Shown here one piece after another: positions 6,906-13,889 of a stretch of 22,500 bases of DNA. Position 1 is the stretch's first letter, and each line of letters opens with the position of its first letter. A program made the translations under genes and the position numbers. The stretch is taken from the NCBI GenBank assembly GCA_963575745.1, contig CAUYUJ010021687.1, forward strand, positions 90,001 through 112,500, written 5' to 3'. Under the pieces are notes generated by a model. The model saw only the letters and a list, made by a program, of their open reading frames with translations, was not told where the DNA came from and did not search any database. This DNA is from Prorocentrum cordatum (lineage: Eukaryota; Sar; Dinophyceae; Prorocentrales; Prorocentraceae).

Positions 6906-7731
6906 AATCCCCCTCCTGCCAATCCCCGCTCCGTCATTCATCTAGCTCTGCCCCCTCCTCCCGCTCTGCCCTCGCATCTCTCCTGGTGCGCGCGGCCGTG
7001 CGCGACTGCGATGTGCGGGAGGCGGGCTGGTGGTGGGAGCACGGGCTGCGGACACGGAGCGGCGCAGACGTCGCGCGGTGTCCCCCCGCGCTGCTGTTGC
7101 AAGGCATCCCCGCGCATGCGCCCCCCCAGGGCTCTCACTTCGCTGGGTTGCTCACTTGTCGGGCAGTGCGAGGACGACGGCCCGACGGAGCAGTGCAGGG
7201 CAGTCGGATTCGGACGCGTGTCTGTCAGTGTTGCTGGGCCCTCGCTGCTGCGTGCTGTTTCGCAGTGGCAGTGCTGAGTTGTTGAATCGAAGCGTGAGCT
7301 TCTCTTATGGCGCCTCTGCGTATTTGGTTTTGTCAGTTTCACCAGGTTCGGCCCACTGTCACTGCCAAACGAGTCCGCGTCTGCCGACGCGATTGACAGT
7401 TGAGTTGCACACCCATTCCCGCTGCCACTTTTGCCTGTTGCAAGGCGCTCATGGTGTTGGCTGTGCTAACTGTTCGTATCGCCCCGCTTATAACTACCGC
7501 CAGCACTGCGGACAATGCACACAGCGGGCCGACGATATTACGCAGTGTTTGTTGACGATGCGCGCCCCGATCCATTCCTGCCGTGAATTTCGCAGCATGG
7601 GCGTCAACATGTCCATGTTGTGACAAAGCATATTGATTCATGGTTTTGTTGACAGGTAGCATGGGACCACCCGCATCCGGTCGCCAATGGCCAGCTAGGT
7701 GGCAGCGTGTATATACCCAGACGGACAACTC
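6906..7731. other. unique GC-rich region, gene status unclear
   Basis: The region between the AT-rich microsatellite and the GTAGA repeats is free of obvious repeats. ORFs are open in several frames; the longest plus-strand one is listed separately. No RNA gene or regulatory motif could be supported. Confidence 0.4.
7030..7623 (+). CDS. doubtful ORF with Cys-rich C-terminus
   Basis: This is a 197-codon ORF that begins Arg/Ala-rich and ends with a Cys-rich segment of about 60 residues. That segment contains CHFC, CANC and CGQC pairs, loosely like a small zinc-binding fold. I do not recognise a family. Other frames of the same strand and the opposite strand are also open over part of the region, as expected at this GC content. 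No splice sites, promoter or neighbouring gene support it. It could be a real small exon, but chance is more likely. Confidence 0.2.
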   Translation: MVGARAADTERRRRRAVSPRAAVARHPRACAPPGLSLRWVAHLSGSARTTARRSSAGQSDSDACLSVLLGPRCCVLFRSGSAELLNRSVSFSYGASAYLVLSVSPGSAHCHCQTSPRLPTRLTVELHTHSRCHFCLLQGAHGVGCANCSYRPAYNYRQHCGQCTQRADDITQCLLTMRAPIHSCREFRSMGVNMSML

Positions 7732-7850
7732 ATTGAGTAGAGTAGGACTGGTGTGATGTAGAGTAGAGTAGAGGAGAGGAGAGGAGAGGAGTGGAGAGGA
7801 GAGTCGGTCAGGTAAGGGTAGGGTAGAGAGCGGTAGGCCAGATCAGAATC
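7732..7850. repeat. GTAGA/GAGGA pentamer repeats
   Basis: Short runs of GTAGA, GAGGA and GGTAG words. The same motif family reappears at 13420-13710. Confidence 0.8.
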
Positions 7851-7924
7851 GAGAACTTCGAATGGCCTCAGGCCCATCCCGCCACCGTGCCTGAGTTGTG
7901 GTTTGAAGCTGCCTATTGGATGTT

Positions 7925-8480
7925 CGTTGGGATCTCGGAGGGGGCCTTTCGGGGGCGTCCTGCAGGCAGTTTTGAGGCCTGTTGGGCGCCGTTTTAGACC
8001 TTTGGGTGCTCTTTTCGGGCTCTTAGGAGCCTCGTGGAGCCTCTTGGGAGCCTCTTGGGGGCCTCTGGGGCGCCTCGTGGGGCCTCCTGGGGGCCTCTTG
8101 GGGCGGAAGGCTCGGATTTTCGGCTCGTGCTCCCTCTCTTGGGCCCCTTTTGGGGCCGTCGTGTGGCCCTTTTGGGCCGTCTCGGGCGCCTCTTGGGCCG
8201 TCTTGGGGCGCTCTTCGGCAATCTCGGGGCCCTCTTGGAGGCCTCTGGGGCCGTCTGCGGGTGGTCGGTCCTGTAGGCCTCTTGGGCCGTCTTGGAGCGT
8301 CGGAAGGCTGAAAGGGTGAGAACGCCAACTTCCTTCAAACCCCTCATGCAAATCATTGATGTTTGCCTCTTGGGGCCCTCTCAGGAGGCCTCTTGGAGGC
8401 CTCTCGGGCCATCTTGAAGCCATCTTGGGCGCCTTGGAGCGATCGTTCGGCGACTCTTGGCCCTCTCGAGCTCATGGGAG
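7925..8480 (+). repeat. GGCCTCTTGGGG degenerate repeat array
   Basis: Loose copies of a 12-18 base motif built on GGCCTCTTGG(G) alternate with GGCCGTCTTGGG and GGGCGCCTC variants. Both strands stay open over hundreds of bases (Leu-Leu-Gly-Ala-Ser-Trp on plus, Arg/Pro/Lys on minus). The same motif forms a short block at about 15255-15361. I treat it as a dispersed satellite rather than a gene. Confidence 0.8.
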
Positions 8481-8695
8481 GGTTCGGGAGGTCGCTTCGG
8501 GGGGGGGCACAGCCTCCACAGGAGGCGTAGAGAACACTTCGGAGCTCACGGGAGCCAGCCCCGCATGGCATCACAGCAGCGCAGATTGAGCAGGAATATT
8601 TTTCCCTGATGACAAGCAGGGTGCGAGACCCAATGGGGGGCACTGCAATTGACAAAAGCAACATGTGCACCGGCGGGGGGATCAGCAATACTTGT
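8481..8695. other. short unique spacer
   Basis: About 215 bases between the GGCCTCTTGG array and the AAC repeats. It includes an eight-G run near 8500. No feature was recognised. Confidence 0.4.
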
Positions 8696-10188
8696 CTGCC
8701 ACGAATGCAAATTCAACAACAATGACAATACCAACAACACCAACACCACCACCACCAACAACAACAACAGCAGCAGCACCACCAACAACAATAACATTAA
8801 CCAGTTTAAGACTGTCTGCTCGAGTGTTGTTCAACGTGTACACCACCACCAACAACACCAACAACAACAGCAGCACCACCAACAACAATAACAGCAACCA
8901 GTTTAAGACTGTCTGCTCGAGTGTTATTCAACGTGTACTTACCAACCCCTCGATACCAGCCCTCGCCGTCTTCGATCGTACGCTTTTTTGGGGGTATATA
9001 TTTCTTCACTGCAGGCTGGGCCCCTGCAAACGGCGGGGCGGCCGCGGACCGTCGGCCTGGCCAGCGGCAGCGCTGACCGGCGGCAGCCGGGTGGACAGGG
9101 GACCAACCGTGACGACGACGACGACGACGACGACGGCGGCGACGACGGCGACGACGACGACAAGTGAGAGCGAAAGCGATAGCGAGACGGACAGCGACAG
9201 GGCAGGAAGGGGGCCACAAATGGCGACAGCGGGGCCACGAAGGGCATGCGTATTGGGCCACGAAGGGCGCGAACGAGCGGGGGCCGCGAAGGGCAGACAA
9301 TGCGGGGCCGCAGAGGGCAATGACGGGACTGCTGACGGTAGCAACGGGGCTACGTATGACAGCGAGGGGGCCGCAAAGGGCGACAGCGGGGCCACGAAGG
9401 GCATGCATATGGGACCACGAACGTGCGGGGGCCACGAAGGGCATGCGCACATTGGGCCGCAGAGGGCTGGAGGACGGGGGGGCCGCAAAGGGCGACAGCG
9501 GGGCCACGAAGGGTATGCATATGGGGCCACGACGGGCGCGAACGAGCGGGGGTCACGAAGGGCACGCGTAGATGGGGCCACGAGAGGCAACGAGGGGGCC
9601 GCGAAGGGCTGCAACGGGGCCACGAAGGGCAGCGAGGGGGCCACGAAGGGGTGCGACGGGGCCACGACGGGCAGCGAGGGGGCCACGAAGGACAACGAGG
9701 GGGCCACGAAGGGTTGCCACAGGGCCACGAAGGGCAGCGAGGGGGCCACGGAGGGCTGCAACGGGGCCACGAAGGGCATCGAAGGGGCCGCGAAGGGCTG
9801 CAGCGGAGCGACGAAGAGCAGCGAGGGGGTCGCGAAGGGTTGTAGCGGGCCCACGAAGGGCAGCGAGGGGGCCACGAAGGGGTGCAACGGGGCCGCGAAG
9901 GGCAGCGAGGGGGCCACGAAGGGCTGCAACGGATCCACGAAGGGCAACTGGGGGACCATGAAGGGCTGCCACGAAGGGCGGCGAGATCCAGATTTCGAAG
10001 TAAGCTGCGCGGGAGTCCTAAGCGTGAGCGCGACTCCTGGGCGCCTGAGTGTCGGGAGCGCGGCGCTTGAGTATATTGTGAAGAATACCAACGCAAGGGC
10101 GCGATTCTTGAGTAAATCAAACAAGTCTCCAGCGAGAGCGCGACTCCAGAACGCCGAAAGAGCGATTCTTGTATATAGAAGTCCCTAG
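8665..10188 (+). CDS. doubtful 507-codon repeat ORF
   Basis: This is a long open frame crossing the AAC array (Thr/Asn-rich), a GAC array (poly-Thr, then a Ser/Glu/Asp-rich patch) and the 21-bp array, which reads as a 7-residue repeat Gly-Ala-Thr-Lys-Gly-x-x. The minus strand is equally open across 9006-10124. Substitutions between repeat copies include many that change the peptide, and I see no preference for silent changes. No domain, splice signal or start context supports expression. It is most likely a satellite without stops. Confidence 0.15.
   Translation: MHRRGDQQYLSATNANSTTMTIPTTPTPPPPTTTTAAAPPTTITLTSLRLSARVLFNVYTTTNNTNNNSSTTNNNNSNQFKTVCSSVIQRVLTNPSIPALAVFDRTLFWGYIFLHCRLGPCKRRGGRGPSAWPAAALTGGSRVDRGPTVTTTTTTTTAATTATTTTSESESDSETDSDRAGRGPQMATAGPRRACVLGHEGRERAGAAKGRQCGAAEGNDGTADGSNGATYDSEGAAKGDSGATKGMHMGPRTCGGHEGHAHIGPQRAGGRGGRKGRQRGHEGYAYGATTGANERGSRRARVDGATRGNEGAAKGCNGATKGSEGATKGCDGATTGSEGATKDNEGATKGCHRATKGSEGATEGCNGATKGIEGAAKGCSGATKSSEGVAKGCSGPTKGSEGATKGCNGAAKGSEGATKGCNGSTKGNWGTMKGCHEGRRDPDFEVSCAGVLSVSATPGRLSVGSAALEYIVKNTNARARFLSKSNKSPARARLQNAERAILVYRSP
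8699..8939 (+). repeat. AAC/ACC trinucleotide array with a 97-bp tandem duplication
   Basis: AAC, ACC and CAG triplets carry a duplicated unique insert. The segment from CCAGTTTAAGACTG to CAACGTGTAC occurs at about 8800-8841 and again 97 bases later at about 8897-8938, with a G/A difference. Plus-strand ORFs read Asn/Thr repeats. Confidence 0.88.
9108..9163 (+). repeat. (GAC)n trinucleotide tract
   Basis: GAC/GGC triplets in a pure run, adjoining a GAGCGAAAGCGA-type degenerate stretch to about 9205. Confidence 0.9.
9215..9985 (+). repeat. 21-bp tandem array with 42-bp dimeric order
   Basis: The core unit is GGGGCCACGAAGGGC plus six variable bases. In 9588-9985 the variable part mostly alternates AGCGAG and TGCAAC/TGCGAC, so the real unit there is a 42-bp dimer. 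The 9215-9587 part is more degenerate. The unit is a multiple of 3 and lacks stops, so frames stay open on both strands. Confidence 0.93.
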
Positions 10189-10268
10189 CGATAACGCGAT
10201 TCCTGAGTAAAATGCGAGGAATCCTCAGGCGGGAGCGGGGGTCCTGGCTCAATTGTGAGGAAGTCAGG
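10000..10268 (+). repeat. short-monomer array related to the 168-bp satellite
   Basis: Repeats at irregular spacing of about 45-60 bases carry the order (T/C)C(C/T)NAGCG-GAGCGCGA(C/T)TCCTGAGTAAA. The same CTCGAGCGGGAGCG and GAGTAAAA blocks begin and end the monomers of the 11930-13320 array, which have extra sequence between them. I infer that the two arrays share an ancestor. Confidence 0.6.
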
Positions 10269-10276
10269 TCGGAGCC

Positions 10277-10311
10277 GTTGATGTTGTTGTTGTTGTTGTT
10301 GTTGTTGTTGA
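10277..10311 (+). repeat. (GTT)n tract
   Basis: About 11 GTT/TTG triplets. In orientation it is the inverse of the AAC array at 8699-8939, so the two flank the 21-bp and short-monomer arrays as inverted arms. Confidence 0.92.
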
Positions 10312-10439
10312 ACATTATTACTTCTAAAGAATAATTATTGTTGGGGCCCCTGGTGCGCGGCCCCCTCGCCGCGCCTAGGCCGCAGCCATGTTTTCATCAT
10401 TTTCGTGAGGAAGTCTCCGGCAAAACGGGTTGGTCCGGA

Positions 10440-11170
10440 TCCGGTTGTTTTGTTACGGGCGGTTTTCCCTTGCAAAAAATAAGGCAAAGTGGGCATTTCT
10501 TGTTCTAACATAACCAAACTTCAAGAATCCCTTGCAAAAAATAAGGTAAAGTGGACATTCGCGCGCGCAAGACGAAATCCTTCCAAAACCTTAGTGTTCG
10601 TAGCGATTTTAACATAAAAACATCAAAAAGCCAATGGTTTTTCAAACAAAAGTGTCAAAATTTCATCCCGCGCGCTCTTGCGGATTTGTAGGAAACCCAA
10701 CACTTTTTAAACATTTCTGTCAAACGGGCTTTTGCGAGCAACTTTTTCACGTGCTTCGAACTTCTCCAACAACGGTTGCGCACCTGCCAGGGCCATCATC
10801 CCTGTCAAATAATACCATGCGGGACACATTCGTTTTTTCTTCGCGCGCGCACGCCGAAATCTTCAAAAACCATTGGGTTTCTTAAGAATTTAGCACCGCG
10901 CAACATAAAATCATACGAATCGCACCGTAGGTCCTCGAAAAACATCTGTACGAGCAGTCCATATCATTGTAGGACCTACGGACAGTACCGGCGTCGTACT
11001 GGTTTACCGTGGTTTCCTATTCTAGCGTCAGGAACACGTTACCACCAAAAACCAGTACAGGTGTCCAGTGTTGGAACAGGGGGAAAAGTCGTATACTAAG
11101 CTAGCGTCCAGAAAATGTTACCACAACAAGTCACTGTACCCATGCGCCAGTGTAGTAGCCACGGTCGTCC
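10440..11170. repeat. lower-GC island with internal direct and inverted repeats
   Basis: AT content is clearly higher than on either side. A 31-base unit beginning CCCTTGCAAAAAATAAGG occurs at 10467-10497 and 10529-10559 with two visible differences. A block CGCGCGCA-GAAATC-TTC-AAAAACC is repeated at about 10561 and 10842. CTAGCGTC...TGTTACCAC recurs at 11022 and 11101. Inverted pairs include CCGTAGGTCCT/AGGACCTACGG (10925-10935 and 10971-10981) and GTACTGGTTT/AAACCAGTAC (10996-11005 and about 11048-11057). No domain was recognised in its ORFs. It may be the body of an unrecognised or degraded mobile element. Confidence 0.6.
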
Positions 11171-11270
11171 GCAGGCCACGAAGTGAAGTGTCCGAACGTC
11201 ATAGGGCGGGAAGCTGGGTGTGGGTGGTGGCGAAGAGTCGTTTGGAAATGTGGTAGAGCTTGAACCGGCC

Positions 11271-11287
11271 CCCCCACAAAGTGGGGG
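11271..11287. other. GC hairpin with AAA loop
   Basis: CCCCCAC (11271-11277) and GTGGGGG (11281-11287) pair perfectly around a 3-base AAA loop. No T-run follows that would make it a bacterial-type terminator, and none is expected here. Confidence 0.7.
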
Positions 11288-11351
11288 TATTGGCGGGCGT
11301 CGTATGAAAACCCTGGCACTGGTGAGAACGGAGTGTCCCCACGTGCTAGTA

Positions 11352-11614
11352 ATTGTTGTTGTTGTTGTTGTTGCGGTTGTTGTAATGCGGCGGCCAGGGG
11401 CGCAGTTAGAGCCGAGCGTTTTTCCATTGAAAAAAACGCGCGAGCCCCTGGGGGGTACTTCAATTGAAAAACGCAATGGTCACCGGAGGGGGATCAACAA
11501 TATTTTCTCCTCAGTCCGTAAGGAGAGTTCGACAGCACCAACAACACCACCACCAACAAAAACAGCACCCACAGCTGCGACAACAACAGCAACAGCAACA
11601 ACAACAACAACAAC
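11352..11614. repeat. (GTT)n and (CAA)n arms around a two-step hairpin
   Basis: A GTT tract (about 11352-11384) and a CAA/CAG tract (about 11538-11614) lie in inverted orientation. Between them, CCAGGGGC (11394-11401) pairs with GCCCCTGG (11444-11451), and inside that GCGTTTTT (11416-11423) pairs with AAAAACGC (11432-11439). A direct echo of the inner arm (TTGAAAAACGCAATGG) follows at about 11464. Plus-strand ORFs here are Gln/Thr repeats. Confidence 0.75.
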
Positions 11615-11929
11615 AATCATTTGACCCTCATGCGCGATGCTTCCACACGCAGCATGCGACCATCATGGTAACCATCCCCATCATGGGGGATTGTTGCTCA
11701 ATCGCGGGAGTCCGTTATGCCCATTCCCAAATTTCCAGCCCAATGAGGTTTTGCAAACACTTCCTCCGAGGAGTTTCAACAAAAACACATGCCCGCGCCC
11801 TGCTGCGCCGATGCGAGACCGCCAGTGGAGCCCCAGCCAACGGTAAAATACAAGGAAATATCGAGCGACAGGATTGGTTCGGTGGGGATGGAGGTTGTCG
11901 GCGGCGAGGCAAGGCCCTGGCCCTGAATA
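11615..11929. other. unique spacer before the satellite
   Basis: Ordinary-looking sequence with short ORFs on both strands and no recognised domain. A CATCATGG(T/G) word repeats near 11670-11690. Confidence 0.35.
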
Positions 11930-12897
11930 GAAAGGGAGGAAGTCTCGAGCAGGGGGACTGTTGTTGCTGGGAGCGGCTCCAATGCAGAAGAAAGTTGGGC
12001 GCTAGTCCAGCTTAAATTTAAACGAAGTCTCGAGCGGCAGCGCTGGTTCTGTTGGGACGGCAGTTGTCGGCGGCGAGGAGGAAGACCGCCCTGAGCAAGA
12101 AGGGGAGAAGTCTCGAGACTGTTTTGTCGGGGCGGGGGTTGTCGGCGGCGAGCAAGACCACCGTCTTCAGGAAAAAGGGAGGAAGCCTCGAGCGTGAGCG
12201 TTGCTTTTGCTGGGGGCGGCGCCCATTCAAAAGAGAGTAGGGCGCCAATCCAGCGTAAAACGGGAGGAGGCCTCGGGTGGGAACGCCGGTTTTGTTGGAG
12301 CGGCGGTTTTCGGCGGCGAGCAGCAGCACCGGCTCTGATTAAAGAAGAGGATGTTTCGAGCGGGGGCGTTGTTTTTGCTGGGGGCGGCGCCGATGAGCGA
12401 AAGAGTAGCGCGCCACTCCAAGGTAAAACGGGAAGAAATCTCGGGCGGGAGCGTTGGTTTTGTTGGGGCGGCGGCTTTCGGCGGCGAGCAGCAGCACCAG
12501 CTCTGATTAAAGAAGAGGATGTTTCGAGCGGGGGCGTTGTTTTTGCTGGGGGCGGCGCCGATGAGCGCAAGAGTAGCGCGCCACTCCAAGGTAAAACGGG
12601 AAGAAGTCTCGGGCGGGAGCGTTGGTTTTGTTGGTGCGGCGGCTTTCGGCGGCGAGCAGCAGCACCGGCTCTGATTAAAAAGGAGGATGTCTCGAGTGGG
12701 AGCGTGGTTTTTGCTGGGGACGGCGCCGATGAACGAAAGGGTAGCGCGCCACTCCAAGGTAAAACGGTAGTATCTCGGGCGGGTGCGTGGGTTTTGTTGG
12801 GGCGGCGGTTTTCGGCGGCGAGCAAGAGCACCGGCTCTGAGTAAACAAAAACAAGAAGTCTCGAAGGAGTTTTGCTATTGCTGGGGGCGGCGCCCAT
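11776..12897 (-). CDS. doubtful 373-codon repeat ORF within the satellite
   Basis: Minus-strand reading of the 168-bp array gives a 56-residue repeat rich in Arg, Pro, Ser and Ala, with the recurring words AARRRKPP and QQNQRSR. The opposite strand is also open for 216 codons (12194-12844) and other minus frames for more than 100. No secretion signal, domain or start context is convincing. I list it only because repeat ORFs of this kind are sometimes predicted as genes. The simplest reading is a satellite whose period preserves frame. Confidence 0.12.
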   Translation of the reverse strand: MGAAPSNSKTPSRLLVFVYSEPVLLLAAENRRPNKTHAPARDTTVLPWSGALPFRSSAPSPAKTTLPLETSSFLIRAGAAARRRKPPHQQNQRSRPRLLPVLPWSGALLLRSSAPPPAKTTPPLETSSSLIRAGAAARRRKPPPQQNQRSRPRFLPVLPWSGALLFRSSAPPPAKTTPPLETSSSLIRAGAAARRRKPPLQQNRRSHPRPPPVLRWIGALLSFEWAPPPAKATLTLEASSLFPEDGGLARRRQPPPRQNSLETSPLLAQGGLPPRRRQLPSQQNQRCRSRLRLNLSWTSAQLSSALEPLPATTVPLLETSSLSIQGQGLASPPTTSIPTEPILSLDISLYFTVGWGSTGGLASAQQGAGMCFC

Positions 12898-13320
12898 TCA
12901 AAAAAGAGTAGGGCGCCAGTCCAGCGTAAAACGGGAGGAGGCCTCGGGCGGGAGCGCCGGTTTTGTTGGAGCGGCGGCTTTCGGCGGCGAGCAGTGGCAC
13001 CGGCTCGAGTAAAAATGGGAGTAACTCTCGAGCGGGAGCGTTGTTGTTGCTGGGGGCGGCGCCGATGAGAAAAAGAGTAGAGCGCCTGTCCAAGGTAAAA
13101 CGGGAGGAGGTCTCGAGCGGGAGCGCTGGTTTTCTTGAGATGGCTGCTTTCGGCGGCGAGCAAGAGCACCGGCCCTGAGTAAAAAAGGAGGACGCCTCGA
13201 ACGAGAGCGTTGTTGTTGTTGGGGGGCCGTTTTTGGCGGTCCCCCAAACCGCTTGAGAGTGAGCCTCATTTTCAATGAAAATGCAGCCGGCGCCTCGGCG
13301 AGAGCGCCAGGGCGCCTGTA
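11930..13320. repeat. 168-bp dimeric satellite array
   Basis: From about 12182 to 13200 the A-type monomer start (G-A-x-G-x-x-TCGAGCGGGAGCG region) recurs at 12350, 12518, 12686, 12854, about 13022 and about 13190: a strict 168-base period. Each period is an A monomer of 85 bp (GCTGGGGGCGGCGCCGATGA core) plus a B monomer of 83 bp (GGCGGCTTTCGGCGGCGAGC core). Before 12180 the order is irregular, with B monomers adjacent to each other. Because 168 is a multiple of 3, long ORFs are open on both strands (Arg/Pro/Ser/Ala-rich repeats). Coding is unlikely but not excluded. Confidence 0.93.
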
Positions 13321-13419
13321 AGGGGTCCAACGATAATATTTCTAAGTAATTCGCATTCAATCCGCACCGCGGAAGCCCACTTCAACCACGCATCCAGGGA
13401 CAGTGAATGACCGTTCGGT

Positions 13420-13710
13420 GAAAGAGTAGAGTAGAGCGTCCTATATTCGAGTATGTTAGATTACAGTCGTAGTAGAGTAGAGTAGGACCAGAGTAGAGCT
13501 GATCAGAAGGAGCTTAGATCAGGTCCGTGTGCGGTAGTGCAGGGTCGAGTAGGTTCGATTAGAGCAGAGTGGCGTAGGGTAGGGTAGATGGTGGAGTAGA
13601 GTCAAACAACACATGATCGAGTAGAGTAGAGTGGAGTAGAGTCCACCCAGCCCAGTCCAGTCTACTCCAGTCCAGTCTCCTTCAGTTCCCTCCACCCTAC
13701 TTCAGTTCGG
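13420..13710. repeat. GAGTA pentamer repeats followed by CAGTC-type repeats
   Basis: GTAGA/GAGTA words dominate 13420-13640. They are followed by their rough complement, CCAGTC/CTCCAGTC words, at 13645-13690. The motif family matches 7732-7850. Confidence 0.82.
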
Positions 13711-13889
13711 TCTTCTGATTTGTTAGGAGTCTACGTTGGTTGATATTTTTTCTTCTGGCGAGGAAGGGGTGGTGGTGATGCTGGCCAGCAGTGCAGATGG
13801 ATGGGTTGAGAGGTCGTCAGCAAGTATTACCTCATGGACCCGGAGGAGGCGCGCTGAGTCGCCGACAAAGGAGGGAGGGCGGCTGAGGC
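13711..13889. other. unique spacer
   Basis: The sequence returns to ordinary composition after the pentamer repeats, and open frames begin in several registers. Nothing was recognised. Confidence 0.3.

Noticed and set aside
9215-9985. Regular short repeats that might suggest a CRISPR array
   Set aside because: Units are directly joined with only 6 variable bases that fall into two recurring types. There are no unique spacers and no cas genes, and the context is eukaryotic.
9006-10315. 372- and 321-codon minus-strand repeat ORFs
   Set aside because: They are the complement of the 21-bp array, which lacks stops in all frames. There is no sign of selection for one frame.
11271-11287. GC hairpin that could be a rho-independent terminator
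   Set aside because: There is no following T-run and no bacterial-type transcription unit. The context is a eukaryotic nuclear genome.
13545-13570. AGGTTCGATTAGAG resembling a tRNA T-arm
   Set aside because: The flanking bases do not form the stem and no acceptor, D or anticodon arm is present. It lies within GTAGA repeats.
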